Under the pieces are notes generated by a model. The model ran no database searches and was not told the DNA's origin. It saw nothing but the letters and a program-made list of their open reading frames with translations. The translations under genes were made by a program, and so were the position numbers. This document shows, in pieces, positions 9,916-22,423 of a stretch of 64,000 nucleotides of DNA. This stretch comes from Rhineura floridana (Eukaryota > Chordata > Lepidosauria > Squamata > Rhineuridae): assembly GCF_030035675.1 (NCBI RefSeq), contig NC_084482.1, positions 75,491,120 to 75,555,119 on the forward strand, given 5' to 3'. Position 1 is the first letter of the stretch; every line of letters starts with the position of its first letter.

Positions 9916-12185
9916 GATGGCAAATTTCTGTCAGATTTCTAGGAATTCTCAAAATTAATAGGGAAAAATGCCCAGTGCTAGACTTCCTCCTTAATCAGCA
10001 TAAAACAAGAGGCAAAGTAATCCCAAAGCCAAACAAAGGGAGCAAAGAGAAGCCACGGGTCAGTAACAACCTGCCGCGTTTCTTGATGTTCTGCAGCTTT
10101 GGCGTCAGGCTGGCTTCCTTTCATTTACCTGCCAGTTGCTACCAGACTCTGGGATCCAGACCTTCACACACAGCTGCACTGTTTATACTCTTCTGAGGGG
10201 AAAACTGGCAACCTCACAGAGCCCAGCTCCCCAGCCCACACACATATTGCCCTCGAGAAGAAATGGTCTATTCCAAGCAGAGCTGCAAAACACCACAGAC
10301 AACCTGAGTATGTCTGTGTAGAGGTAGACCAGAGTCGGTTGAATTTCCCCCAGACAATGACAGGCTTTGAGCCCATTCAGAGTCCTAACGATCGGTTTTC
10401 TTGAGAACATAATAACTGCCTTTTACAGATTGCTCTCCTTCAGTCACCAAATGGCAGAATTTAGCACAGGGTTTGTCTAAACCTTGCCACAAACATTTTA
10501 CGTAATAGTTGGATAGGGGATTATTTTTCCTTGCCCTGCACTTGAATGTTGGTTGGAGTGGAGCCTGACCCCAGAGGCAGCTGCATTCTTCAGCAGCACT
10601 GAATGATCTCTGGGTAGCCCCTGTCACAGACTGCACAGATTTACTCATGGCTGGTGTCTTTGTAAGCTAGTGCTGAGGGACTGCACCCTGCTGCAGAGAA
10701 GTGGAATGCAGCTGGCACTGAATGAAAAGGCCTTTTGTCTAGGCACAAAAAGACCTGTAAAGCTATGAGACTGAGATCCATATCATCATAGGTGTGTAAA
10801 AGTCTGGGAATCAGAACCACTGACAGATGTCATGGGGTTGGTTTTAAATGCTGACAATTCTGACAAGACTTAAAGTGGTGCAACAATGACTGCCAGGATG
10901 ATTTGCTGCACATGGGAGCAGTGCATGTCCCAGATGGGAAACTGGATCCACACATTCATTTGTCCCAGCAGAAAAATAGCTTTAGACACCCAAGGTCTTC
11001 CAACCCATTTGTGGGCCAGCACTAGTTTGGCTCAGCCCTGATTGCTGAGATTTGCAAAACTTGTCTCAGCCTGATTAGCTTTTCCTTTCACAACAGTGAT
11101 ACCCACATGGATCTATAGTGTGAGGCAACTCCTCCAAAGTTTTAATTCACAATAGAGAAAAGGCATCATAATAAGAGACAAGGCATCATGTGCATCTGCT
11201 GTGAAGCCACATATATCATGCAATCATAGAGGAAGTGCCTAAACTTCCGTAGAATCATTTTTTCCTGTGCTAGGTCCACCTTGTATAAACTTAATTGAGG
11301 AGGGGGTAAAAAAATCCCGCTTTTTTTGGAATGTGCACCAAACCTATAGTGCAAAGTGGTCTATGTAAGTGCCGTGGGGGGATGTCAGATGAGCTGCACA
11401 AGGATCTCCTTGCTACTACTGTCTTGACTCCCTAGCTGAAGTTCTGGGCTTAGCCTTGGAACTTCTCAGTGCACAGGATTGTTCTGGAATGTTGCAAGAC
11501 TATGAAGAAAGTATCTCCGAGCATGTACAGTGCTGATTTTCCACTTGCCCTGCCCCACCCGCCTGCCTGGGACCCTTGTAAGGAGGAGCCGTACCCCAAG
11601 GGTTGAATTCTGCTCTGTCATTTTTGAGGAGGTAGGGCTGCTCTTTGCTTTTGGGCATGGATGTATTTGAATTTCAGTCTTGTAAAAAATATTTGTATTT
11701 TGTTGTCTTGAACGTTTTGTACGTTGCATTTGTTAAAAACATGCATTTGGTATTTGTTTGGCAACATTTGTCAGCCACTTTGGCGGCCTTTTTTGCCCAA
11801 AGGTCAACAGAGAAATATAACAATGTTTTCATCACCCTCTGAGTAATCACTTTAGTTCATCACTTGATGAAAAGATCATATGATCTTTCGTTTGTGAATC
11901 AGCCATGTCAAACCAAACAACATAGAGAGCTGCTAAAATGTTGTCACCACAAATGCAATACTTTTTCGTGGGACCTGTTAACTTGCTGGGTGCTCATGGT
12001 CACCCACAGGGGTCAGTCGTCCAGCTAAAAGAGGTTGAAGGGCACAGTCGCTCCTCCAGCAGAGCAATCCTATATATGTTCATTTCGAAGAAAGTTCCAC
12101 TATGTTTGGTGTCGCTTGTTCCCTACCACTTTTTAAAATTCGACGGTCACAACAAAGCTGTTGAGACCTCCGGTCACCTCTGAAC
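9916..12185. other. Long non-coding stretch upstream of the CpG island
   Basis: No exon could be supported. Frames of up to 101 codons (10099-10404) show no domain and no coding-like bias. This interval could hold the far end of another gene or distal regulatory sequence; nothing in it decides that. Confidence 0.35.
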
Positions 12186-12189
12186 TGTG

Positions 12190-13600
12190 AAACGAGTCAA
12201 GAGGTGGCGCGCTAGGGGTGACCCTCTTCCCACCCCTCGGCCGCGACATTTCGTCACATCCACTCGAATGGTGTTCACCGCTTGGTACCTGAGCCGGTCG
12301 TCAGAACCCACCAGACCGCAATACACCCTTCTCTATTCAGAATCCGACGTCCAGGGGTGTGTGAAGGAGTCTCCAGCCTGCCTGAGCCAAAGTGGAGATG
12401 GCAACTCTCCAGCGGGCGGGCCCCGCCTGAGCCTTTCTAGGGCTGTTCCTCCTTGCTTTGCGTGGGCCGTCGGGGCGGATTCATCTCGGTTGGTGCTTTG
12501 CTCGGCGGCAGCGCCCTTGCGCTAGGTTCCCTCCCTTCCCAAAGGCAGCTCAGGGCAATGGGGGAGAAGGCGGGAGCGCCAGGCGCCTGGGAAAGAACAG
12601 GCGCTCAGTTGGAGGCGGGCACGGCGACTTGCACAGAGCGACACCGCCGCCGGGGAAGCCAGCCAGGGCCGCCGTCGCCCAGCGCAGGTGGCCGCAGGAG
12701 AGCCGCATCAGGTCCTTCAGCTCAACCGGGACAGTCATCGGAAGCCCATAACCTCCAGGTAAGTGGCTGGGAAGAAAAGATCGGGGGAAACGTACCCTCA
12801 GTGTGAGTGTGTGTTCACGGGTTGGGCATCGGTTTTGGAGCACAACTGAGGACAGATTCTTGCTTTGCCGAGAGAGAGAGAAGAGGGGAGAGGTGGGATC
12901 GGCCCATAAAGGAACCGAAGTTTCCAGTTTCACTTCCAAGTGTGGCAGCGGAGAAGGAAGGGGAGGACAGATCCGGACTGACGGCGTGATCCGGCGTGTT
13001 TTCTTGGAAGGAGTTCCACCGAATTCACGCGACCGGACTGGCGGCCCCGTCTGACTTTGTCTTGTCAAGGCAACTCCCCCTTGGCGGGAAGCAAGCAAAC
13101 ACGTTGCCCTCCCTTGCCCCGCTCCGCCCCCAAAGTGTAGATGAGTTTCCATTCCGGCCGAGGCGACGATTTGAGGGTAGACCCCAACAGCAAATGGAGG
13201 CGCACGCAAACGGTGCCTAGAGGTGCTGCACTTATGAACGCGTGTTTTAACCTTCGGGTAAGCTGTAGGGGCAATGATTACATTGCAGAGGAAGATCAGC
13301 GGAGGGGGTCGTCCCTTGGTTCGATGGGATAGGAAAGCAGGGCACTTCTGGGATCTTTTCCTCAAAAGCGAAGAAAGGCGGTGGGAGGTTGCGTGACAAG
13401 ATCCCGCAAGTCTGACCAGCTTTTGTTGCTGGATAAAGGAGTTCCTCCTCCTAGTTTAGTTGCTAGCTCCTCGGGGCTCAGCGTCCGAAGTTTGGAAGCC
13501 CTTCCGCGAAAACTCCATTGGTCCGGTTGTGATGGCAACCTGCGCATGCTCAAGGGGGCCCTCCTTCCTTAATACAGTACGCACTACTTCACAGGTCGGT
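12190..13600. promoter_or_regulatory. CpG island, probable LRRC8E promoter
   Basis: This is a sharp GC- and CpG-rich block in otherwise AT-rich repeat DNA. It contains an inverted CCAAT box (CCATTGG near 13518) and an NRF-1-like TGCGCATGC at 13543-13551. A strong splice donor lies at 12759. The next host gene on the same strand is LRRC8E, whose first coding exon begins directly at a splice acceptor and so needs an upstream leader exon. Assignment to LRRC8E is inference; a bidirectional promoter is also possible. Confidence 0.6.
12540..12758 (+). other. LRRC8E: Candidate 5' non-coding leader exon of LRRC8E
   Basis: The 3' edge is a near-consensus donor, CCTCCAG|GTAAGTGG (exon ends at 12758), inside the CpG island. 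The exon start is not determinable, so the 5' coordinate is nominal. Joined to the acceptor at 30770 it would give a leader spliced one base before the LRRC8E start codon, with an 18-kb intron 1. A second possible donor, CGG|GTAAGC, lies near 13257. Confidence 0.4.
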
Positions 13601-15260
13601 TCTGGAAAAAGGCTCGGTGAGCCTTAGTAGATAGTGGTAGCCGTCTCTGAGAACAAGACATTAAGCAAGGGTGAGAGTCAAGAGTGCAGCTGATATTTGT
13701 GGCTTCTCATGAGTGTATGGTTGGCCACTGTGAGAACAGAATGCTGGACTAGATTGGCCTTTACTCTGACCCAGTAGGGCTCTTCTTACACTTTAAGGAT
13801 GCAGCAGCTTTTGGGAAGGGGTATAGCAGTTGTCAAGAAGTGGTGATCCAGGGAGATCCAGCACATCATTAGGTTGCATTTTAAGTTCTGAGAGGAGACT
13901 GGAGTCTACTTAAAAGCAGCTGAGTGTGTGGATTTCAGTCAATGCTGCTATCAACTGGATTGCCCCCAATGTCACTCTTTGAATGTTTTGTGCTGATCTG
14001 ACCCAGAGCGACTCTTAGGCCTGAGATTTTATGTACCCATCCAAACTAGGTTGCGGTGGGGAGGTTTTAGGACTATTGTAATTTAAAAGGGTAACCTCAA
14101 AGTACCTGCAAGAGTTCTTCAGTATCTTTAAATATATGTACACATGCTTAAACTGCAAGGATTGCGGCGGGGAATGGAGAACTAGATACCACCAGGCCTG
14201 TTTTAGCCAGTTCCTGGTGTTTTTTTGGGGAAATTGAAAACGGGGGGGGCATGGTTTCCCCCCATTTTTTCAGTTTTTTCCTCCAGGCTTTCACATCTTT
14301 AAAGCAGATATTGATTGTCTGTCTCTGCTTAGAGACTAATTTTCTCTAGGCGTTGGGGGGGGCACAGCAGGGAAAATTAGCAGATAAGAAGAGATAAATA
14401 ACTGAAGGAGAAAGGTGGCCAGGAGCTCCTATTACATATTTGCCTAAAATCCCTTTCAGTATTCTTTGCTTATATCTGGTGAAGCCTTCAGATTTCTCTA
14501 CAGAGCTTGGCAACAGGTGACTACTTTTCATGGGGTGAAAATAATGCATAGCCAGGTTAAAGGGCTTGTTCATACAGCTATATATTTTGAAGCAACAAAA
14601 ACACAGCTTGATTTACTCTCCAGCTTTGTATCCACCTTAACAAAGATAACATGTAGACACACAACCATGGAGTGAATGTGATACAGAATGTGGTTACTCT
14701 AGATTGGAAGCAGTAAGTGGCAAATTCAAAAGTACAGAGTTCCTTGTGTTAATCACAGCCACTCCCTGCCTTTTTTTGCTGCTGGGTTGACAATGAGAAC
14801 CTTGTTAATGCCTTTGCCCATAACAAAATACACCTCTAGGAGCCAATCAGCATGAAAGGGGAAAGTGTTAGCTACTGAGAAGAGTCATCTCAGTGGTTGA
14901 CTCACCTTTCATTCTGATTAGCTCTTAGGAAAGGACAAGGAAGCATGTTAGAAGATTCTTCTCGGTGGCTAACACTTATCTTTCATGCTAATTGGCTTGT
15001 AGGATGCTGGAGACATAAGGACCCTGCTGGGACCCTGTTCCTAAAAAAGTAATGGGTCTAAGACCCCCTGAGACTCCAGATGACTACACCCCTGATTGGA
15101 AGTAGGGGGATAAGTGATTGTACATTAGGTCTGGCACAGAATCCCCCTGACTATAGTGCATCATGTTTTATATATGCAGTGTCTTATAAAATCTTTAGCA
15201 TGCAGCCTGGGATTGGTCTGGCCATGTCAATAGTCTTTAATTTAACATAAGAGCTCTAAG
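13601..15260. other. Non-coding, with a short CR1/L3 fragment
   Basis: A plus-strand CR1/L3 3' fragment at about 13735-13795 contains GAACAGAATGCTGGACTAGA and TCTGACCCAGTAGGGCTC. The remainder shows nothing recognisable. It probably lies within LRRC8E intron 1. Confidence 0.45.
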
Positions 15261-15263
15261 CCT

Positions 15264-15388
15264 GTTCCACCCTGATACCCTGTAGATGTCATTGGACTTC
15301 AGCTCCCATCGGGCCCCAGCTGGCATGCCTAATAGTAATACATAATGGGAGTTGGAGTCCAACAATATCCGGAGGACACCAGGTTATG
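15264..15388. repeat. Foldback MITE copy
   Basis: TGTTCCACCCTGATACCCTG and TGGACTTCAGCTCCCATC form the left arm. ATGGGAGTTGGAGTCCAAC and GAGGACACCAGGTTATGGG form the right arm. The arms are diverged but still complementary. Confidence 0.65.
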
Positions 15389-15444
15389 GGAGGCTATTGT
15401 AGAAGCTGTAGTCAGGAATATTGTGCAGTGTGTCACACCCTAAA

Positions 15445-15568
15445 CCAGGAGTGGGGAACCTGTGGCTGGCCAGATGCAGTTGGCCATCTTCCCTGACCAT
15501 TGACCATGCTGGCTGGGGCTGATGGGGGTTGCAACATTTGGATGGCCAGGGTTTCCCATCCCTGCCCT
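15445..15568. repeat. Foldback MITE copy
   Basis: CAGGAGTGGGGAACCTGTGG at the left and GGGTTTCCCATCCCTG at the right, with a centre of CCATGCTGGCTGGGGCTGAT. Same family as the copy at 15264-15388, 60 bp away. Confidence 0.65.
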
Positions 15569-16152
15569 AAACCAAGAATGGTTTCCCATCCTATTTCTAA
15601 TTTTCTTAAAATTATTATTTGCTTCAAAACAGTCACCCAAATTTTATGCTGCTCCAGGGACCACTACCACATAAGCATCCCATCACAGAAATCTTCCTCC
15701 CTCTCAGGAAGGTGTTGAACCTAGCTAAGAGTTTTTGTTGTTCCTTTCCATGGCTTTAGCTTCCAACCATGTGTGCTATACTATCAGAGGGTTTGGATCT
15801 GTACCTGTGGCTCTTCAAAGTACCCACCACCATCAGTGGATGGCTGTACCTTAACTGTGGGAGGAGTTTTGGTGCCTTCCATGAACAACACCTTGTGTTT
15901 CCAAAAGCTGATAGCAGCCAGATCTTTCTTATCTCCAGGAGCCAGGCTGAATTCTTCTGAATCTCAGAAAGAGCTAATTCAGTCTAATGTCCGTTCCCTG
16001 CTTTTCCCATTGTGAAAATACTTGCCTACATTGCTCCTTTGTGGTGGCTGTGCTATGATGCCATTCTGTGAGGGATAGGGTCAAGCCATTTCTAGCCCTG
16101 GCATTCATGCTGTCTCCCCTATTCTGTCCCACACTCACATGCACATTTAGCC
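15569..16152. other. Non-coding, no clear repeat
   Basis: Reading frames of up to 80 codons lack domains. No splice-framed exon was recognised. Confidence 0.35.
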
Positions 16153-16504
16153 CAGGGGTGGGCAATGTTTTTTAGCCTGAGGGTTTCATTTTCTTCTGAG
16201 CAAACTTCTGAGGGCCAAATGCCAGTGGTGGAGAGAGCCAGAGGCAAAGTGGGCAGAACAACAAATTAAAATATTATCTTTGTACAGTTGGATAGTTTCT
16301 ACACACACTCACACACCCTTCTCTATCCTCCATGCAGACAGGTAAGAGATATTATCAAATTCAAAGATATGCTCCAGACAGGCAAAAACACTTGGGCTCT
16401 GAAGCAGGGCTAGTGAGGGGGTGTGGCTTGGGGAGGAATGAGGGCCAGATGGAGAGGACTGAAGGGCCACATTTGCCCCCTGGGTCTGAGTTTCCCTACC
16501 CGTG
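16153..16504. mobile_element. Non-autonomous hAT element, 352 bp
   Basis: The ends CAGGGGTGGGCAA and (rc of right) CACGGGTAGGGAA are inverted. The 8-bp flanks ATTTAGCC and CTTTATAC match at only 5 positions, so this is an older copy. The interior (GGGCCA...AGGCAAAGTGGGC, a TTTCTACACACAC block) matches the element at 37875-38532. Confidence 0.65.
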
Positions 16505-16647
16505 CTTTATACCAAAGGGTTATATTTTTTTTAAAAAAACACAAGTGAAGCAGTAGAAATAATGGAATGTATCTTTTGTGGACAAAGGATGAAAAGGTGC
16601 ATGTGAAAGAAGCAGAACTTCTGGGCAGAGGGATTGGAAGGGGGGAG

Positions 16648-16916
16648 CAGGGGCGACTGGTCTATTAGGGCAAATGGGGTACCAGCCTACCTTCTTAAGG
16701 CCAGTGGAGTGGCCCAACTTGTCAGCTTCCTCCTCCATAGACTCATTGTTGCTCTTGTAGAACACAGCAAGGAAGAGAATGGGGACTAAGGAGAATAAGT
16801 TGGCTCTGCTTGTCATTGGCTCTGGCTGGCTCCAGCTATCATTGGCTATGGCTCCATCTTCTGTTGGTCTCTCTGCGTTCCACCCTACCAGTCCCAATGG
16901 GCACCAGCCACTACTG
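16648..16916. mobile_element. Non-autonomous hAT-like element
   Basis: The interior (TCTATTAGGGCAAATGG, GTCAGCTTCCTCCTC, CACCAGCCACTACTG) is the same family as 40030-40315 and 38073-38334. The left TIR is eroded, and no convincing duplication remains here. Confidence 0.6.
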
Positions 16917-17124
16917 GGTAAGGGAATGAGTTAGAAGACCAAATTTCTGGGTGCTCCACTATTTTTGGAAGGGACGCACCATCTGGTGTTAACATGGAAA
17001 GTAAGTAGGGTGGGAACCAAAACATTTTTCTTGCAGCTAGCAATCTGCTAGAAAAGATTCTTGGGTACAATTTACTAAGAACATCCTCTGGTACAACTGC
17101 AGTGAATAACAGGAGGGTGTTATT

Positions 17125-17440
17125 CATTGCACTACAGGAGACCTCAAAAAGAAAAGGGCAACCAAAATGATCACGGGGTGGAGCAAATTCCCTATGAGGA
17201 AATGTTACAACATTTGAGGCTTTCTAGTTTAGGAAAAAGATGAGAAAGGGGGAAATCTGATAGAAGCGTATAAAAGTATGCATGGATGCAAGCTCCTTTC
17301 CCTTAATCTGGATGGAGGTTAGAACAAGAAAAGTTGGTCACTAGAATGCATGGGATCTGTTTCTGTTCTGAGAGATCTTCCTGTGGAAAATTAAAACTCA
17401 TAATTGAAAAAGCATGCTACTTTTGTAAGTTCCATTAAGA
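17125..17440 (+). repeat. CR1/L3-type LINE 3' fragment
   Basis: GGGCAACCAAAATGATCACG, CCCTATGAGGAAATGTTAC and TATAAAAGTATGCATGGATG are the sense strand of the sequence found inverted at 17690-18345, 250 bp away. It carries a frame-free 3' region. Confidence 0.7.
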
Positions 17441-17689
17441 GCTAGATTACTGAAACTGCTGAAATTACCCTATATCCCCCCCATTTTTCCCTATGGTGGC
17501 CTCCTCTGAATGGTAATCTACAGAAATATTTACTTGGCTGGTTTGGTGCTCACAGAAACCACAACCTTACAGAAGCAGTGACTGTTATCGCTGTTCAAAT
17601 ATGTTCTAATAGAAGAACCTAAGGAAGGGCATATGCCAGCTCTTAGCAAAGTGAAACTAATTCATGCTGGGGAACAAGAGCAGTGATCT

Positions 17690-18345
17690 ATTTTCTTAAG
17701 AATATAAGAAGTGTCCTGCTGGATCAGACCAGTAGCCCATCTATTCCAGCATTATGGCCTCACAGTGACCAACCAGATGCCCATGGAAAGCCCATAACTG
17801 GGACCAGAGTGCAACTCTCCACACCTGTGATTCCCAGCGACTGGTATTCAGAGACATACTGCCTCCAATAGTAGAGACAGAACATAACCATCATGACTAA
17901 TAGCCATTGATAGCCTTATCCACCATGGATTTGTCTAATCCTCTTTTAAAGCCATTCAAGTTAGTGGCCATTACTACATATTGTGGGAGCAAATTTCATA
18001 GTTTACCTATGCGCTGTGTGAAGAAGTACTTTGTTTTGTCTGACTTGAATCTTCCAACATTCAACTGCATTGGATGTTCCTGAGTTCTAGTGAGATCTAC
18101 TTTCTCCACACCATGCATACTTTTATACACTTTATCATATCACTCTATTACTCGCCTTTTTTCTAAACTAAAAAGCCTGAAATGTTGTAACATTTACTCA
18201 TAGGGAAGCTGCTCCAATCCCTTGATCATTTTGGTTGCCCTTTTCTTGGACTGACTTTGAGGTCTCCCCTAGAGCAATAATAACACCCTTCTGTTATTCT
18301 TTGCAGTTGTACCTGTGGGTATTCTTAGTAAATTATATCCAATAA
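17690..18345 (-). repeat. CR1/L3-type LINE 3' region
   Basis: The minus strand reads through the typical CR1-type 3' sequence: ATGATCAAGGGATTGGAGCA, then a TTCAAGTCAGACAAAACAAAG block, then GGCCATAATGCTGGAATAG and TCTGATCCAGCAGGACAC at the 3' end. It is about 650 bp, 5' truncated, and in inverted arrangement with the copy at 17125. Confidence 0.75.
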
Positions 18346-18367
18346 TATTTTCAAGCAGATAATACTT

Positions 18368-18525
18368 TGTTGTTGTTCTATTCCTTCAAATCAATTATGA
18401 CTTATGGCGACCCTATGAATCAGCAGCCTCCAGTAGCATCTGTTATAAACCACCCTGTTCAGATCTTGTAAGTTCAGGTCTGTGGCTTCCTTTATAGAAT
18501 CAATCCATCTCTTGTGGATTCTTTC
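18368..18525 (-). repeat. Bov-B LINE 3' end
   Basis: This matches 8456-8620 closely on the same strand (ATGACTTATGGCGACCCTAT, CACCCTGTTCAGATCTTG, CTGTGGCTTCCTTTATAGAA). It starts with TTGTTGTTGTT, the reverse of the AAC-type simple tail of this LINE. Only the extreme 3' part is present. Confidence 0.8.
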
Positions 18526-18704
18526 ACTTTCATTAGCTTCTATCTGGAAGTGCCCTATCACAATCAAAATTGACTTTGATTTTTCAGACTCCTTGTGGGC
18601 TGTTTCCAGGCCTGTCTCAGGCAAACATTGAATGCTAAAGCTCCACCAGAAATAGTTTACACTTACCAACCTTGAAGTGTCCAAGCATCTAAAAAAGCCA
18701 GCAC

Positions 18705-19385
18705 ACTATTTTGTTTATTTATTTGATTCCATTTATTAATCACTTCCCATAAAATATTTTAAGCGATTTCACAGTAAAAACATCAACAATAAGAATGATT
18801 GAAAATAATTCCATATATAAGAACTGAAAACAATTTCACATGTAAAAACAATTTCAAACCCAATACAGATACAGACAGAGATAAAGATCTCCAATTAAAA
18901 AGCTTGTTGAAAAAGGAAGGTCTTCAGCAGACAATTAAAGGACAACAGAGATGGTGCCTATCTAATGAGTAATGGAAGGGAGTTCCAAAGTGTAGGTGCT
19001 ACCACACTAGGGGCCCACTTCCTCCATATGGAACAGACCTTCTAATGAGACGGTGTTTGCAGAAGGCCCTCTCTTGAAGAGTGCAGTAACCAATTATCTC
19101 ATCCCTTACATACCCAATCTTTTCGGTTCCCTGGTCCCAAGCTATATAGGACTTTGAACACCAGAACCAACACCTTGAGCTCAGTAGCTAGTGCAGTTTT
19201 TTCAGCAGTGGCATAACATGGTGGTGACAGTCTGCCCCAGTGAGCTGTGAAGCCATAGCATTTTGCAGCTTCTGGGTCCACCTCAAAGGCAGCTCCGCAT
19301 AGACTGTATTGCAGTAATTCAGCCTGGAGATTACCAGCACATGGATGCAGTGGTGAGGCTATCCTGGTCCAGCTTGACATCTTTT
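18705..19385 (-). repeat. L2/CR1-like LINE 3' region
   Basis: TTTATTTATTTGATTCCATTT opens the element (the reverse of its A-rich tail). The untranslated 3' region follows with phrases such as GGAGTTCCAAAGTGTAGG and AGAAGGCCCTCTCTTGAAG, and the minus-strand frame 19099-19380. It is a longer relative of the copy at 36476-36800. Confidence 0.7.
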
Positions 19386-20094
19386 AAACCACCTAGCTTT
19401 GAGAGCCCAGTTTAAAGTAAGGAAATGTTGGTATGGAGTGAGTCTCAAGAGAAGCATAGATTTCACACACTTTCCCCCCTAAATGACTGTTATTTACTTT
19501 GGGGGTCTCTTCACAACTGTAACCTCATCAAACAAGCTGGATGAATCCTTTTTGTGATGTAGATAGTGATAAATCAAATACCTGAGGGATATATCACGGC
19601 AAAGCAATGTAGAAAACTGAGCAAGATTCTTTCCAAAACTGGAGATGGAGGTGGAAATGTCAGTTAACTGCTTTTAGTTCTGTATTTGTTTTAATCATTG
19701 ATATAATTCTGTTGCTTATCCTTTGTTGTACATAACTTTGGGCTCTGTTGCAGGCAGAAATAATAATAATAATAGTAATAGTAATAATAATAATAAATAA
19801 CTCCTTACCATACTAAGCACAGTTTAGTAGCTTATGTTTTCCCTCCATGTTTTTGTCCCGTTAACCAACCCCTAAACTGCATGATGCTCACGTACATGTG
19901 TTTTGCTGTTTGCACATAAGGAGACACAACCATCTACCTGCAGTTTATGTGTGGTGAAACTGATGAAGTGGCTCTAAATCTAAAGTTTAGGGACTACCAG
20001 ATTTCATGGATGCTCAGTCTGCTGCCATGCTGCCCTCTGCTGTTATAAAGCTGGGCCATGTAGTTCTTTTCATATTCCTCCTAGGATTAGCTAC
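19386..20094. other. Non-coding with an AAT microsatellite
   Basis: An imperfect (AAT)n/(AGTAAT)n tract lies at about 19761-19797. Nothing else was recognised. Confidence 0.45.
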
Positions 20095-20844
20095 CAGCGT
20101 TACTCAACCTTTTTCGACCCAACGCCCTTTTGCAGAATCTTTTTGTGCTCAACGCCCCCCTCAGATTAAGTATATGACAATGCTTCCGATTCTTCCCTTA
20201 AAATATGAGTAATGCATAAAAGGTATTTTCAGTGATTATTACTGATCGTTTTTATCATGCCTTTTTGCACCCAGACCTACCCAAAATGATGAGGCAGACA
20301 CAAGCATATGGGTTAATAACGGGCAACATTTATTAATGCTAATTAACGAATTAAACCACATTAGACCAATTAAAACAAATGACAGAAAATGAAAACTGGA
20401 TTAAGCCAAGACTCGACATTGAGATCTGTGGAGGGGACCTGGATAATTTTAAAAGATCAGTGCGGGCCCCTATAAATCTGAGTGCTACGGAACTTAATTC
20501 CAGCAGCTCAGATTTTTGAGCGAGTAACCTTGGCTCTAGGCCGCAGAGTAGTTAGCTAGCTACTCCTGGCCTTTCATTGCCGGCACATTATCTGTGCCTA
20601 GGGAATCATGTCCATCTCACCCCCAACTCCAGCCTTGAGGCATTGAGACTGTGATCTGGGCAGTCCTCAAGGAGGGCTCCTGTCCCCAGCATCTGGCCTT
20701 GAGGCTTTGATGGCTAGGTCTGAGGAAGCCCCCTTTCACCTTCTAGAAGGTGCCTCAAGATTCTCACCGAATTATTTCCCCTTGCCCCCTTTTTTCCCTA
20801 ATCCTGCACTGACCCTGCCACAGAGGGGAGCTACCCCCATGCTT

Positions 20845-21420
20845 AGGTCACCTCACCCCCCACCAGAGCCCAAGGTGATGCCTAATACCCTGCCGCAGAT
20901 CCTCAAGGAAAATGTCGTACCCCTCATCAGAGAGGTGTACTCCATCATCCCAGTACAGGTGTGGCAAAGAGTGTTTGATGTCTGGATGGGGGATGAACCC
21001 TCCCCCACCAGCCAGCAAAACCCGCCTCAAAGAACCATTCACCTTCCTCCTGGCTTCGTCCATCTGCTTGGGGGCACCACACTCTGCGCTGAAGCACGTT
21101 GGACCAGATGATTCTCACCCCTGGGAAGGCAGCTTGGATCGAAGCAAACTCCTCCTCCACCTGGAAGCAAAGTGACAAGCTCTTCCTCGCCCCAAAGTCA
21201 TTCTCACCCAGGTGGATCAACAAGACTTGAGGCAGGGAGCCACCATGCAGCCGCTGAAGCAGGACCGGGAGAAGCTGGCTCCACAGCATGCCACGCCGGC
21301 CGACCCAATCAATGTGAACGATCGAACTAAGGTCAAGCTGTGAACCCAAGCCAGACTCCCTAGCCCTGCGAAGGGCCCAGAAAACAATACTGTGGCCACA
21401 AATCAGGATGCGCTTAGGCT
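20845..21420 (-). mobile_element. SGNH-hydrolase region of the DIRS-type element
   Basis: Minus-strand frames carry 'LLIHLGENDFG' (the GxND block), 'VRIIWSNVLQRRVW' and 'WDDGVHLSDEGYDIFLEDL' (the DxxH block), with a GHS-like first block near 21400. A hydrolase of this kind is known downstream of the recombinase in Ngaro-group elements. Its role there is not settled. Confidence 0.7.
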
Positions 21421-21559
21421 CACCACTCCCGCCAAAACCTGTAAAAACAAAATAAAATCCAAAACAAAAATCCAGGGAAGAACCTCAACACTTACACAAG
21501 TAAAACTATTTAAAAGGCCGGATATACTTCTTAAAAACTCCAGACTTCCAACGCCCAGT

Positions 21560-22423
21560 GGCCTGAATATGCCTGCCTTCCAGACCCAAATGTGCTGCTG
21601 TAGAGGCTGCACCAATGCGAAAAGAGTGGGTTCCAAAGCTTCCGGCTGGAGCACCAGCCATCTCTAAGGCTTTCTTCACCACTGCTCAGAACTGGAAACG
21701 AGTCAAAGGTGATTGGTCCTTGTGCTGCAATAAAAACCCCAGGTTCCGCCCGTGAAGGCGAATATATGCAGCCAAGTTGCGAACCGGGCAGAGTTCAAAA
21801 ACCTCGCATGATGCTAACCAGACCAAAGAGCCTTTGCCCCTCTGATCTGTCTTCGATTTATGTAGCCGGACAGACAAATCCCCATCAGTAAAGACAACAT
21901 CAGAAAAACCCAAGGCTCTGGTGGAACAATCAAACTTGGAAGCAGCAACTAACTCGCTAACCCTGAAGGCCCCCCCAATTGCCAGGAGCATGGCAGCCTT
22001 GAATAGTTGACACTCGAAGTTAGAGCAACATAAGACTGCAAGAGCCCTGGCGCAGGCCAAGAGCAGAGTCGATGAAATGGGGCAGCGTGCATCAGGCTGT
22101 TGAGGTGCCACCCTAGCCCAGCCTTCCAGCATCTTCCTAACTCTAAAATCCCCAGTAGGGTCAGGGAACCCCGATGCCTTGGAGTAAAAGGCCAGACCTG
22201 CCAACTTGCCTGCTATGGAACCTTTAACTAAACCTTTCGACTTAAGAAAAACTGACAACTGCAAAACATGGTCAGTCGGGATTGGCCAGTCCTCAGCCAA
22301 GCCTGCTGATTGGCGAAAAGGTGCAAACTGAGAAAAGGCTCTCCTATAGCTGGACCTGGTGCTGGGAGCCAATGAAGCCTCTATGGCTTGCTGGACCTTG
22401 ATCTTCCAAGGTGCCACATCCAT
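21560..22423 (-). mobile_element. Tyrosine recombinase region of the DIRS-type element
   Basis: The N-terminal part is SAM-like ('SLAPSTRSSYRRAFSQF'). 'GAFRVSELV' carries the first catalytic Arg, 'LHKSKTDQRGKG' the Lys turn, and a GTHSFRIGA-type block (the His-x-x-Arg motif) lies near 21610-21640. This recombinase defines the DIRS order of retroelements. Confidence 0.8.

Noticed and set aside
12550-13365. 271-codon minus-strand open frame in the CpG island
   Set aside because: GC-rich islands give long chance frames on both strands. The peptide is Pro/Arg/Ser-rich without a domain, and overlapping + frames are equally open.
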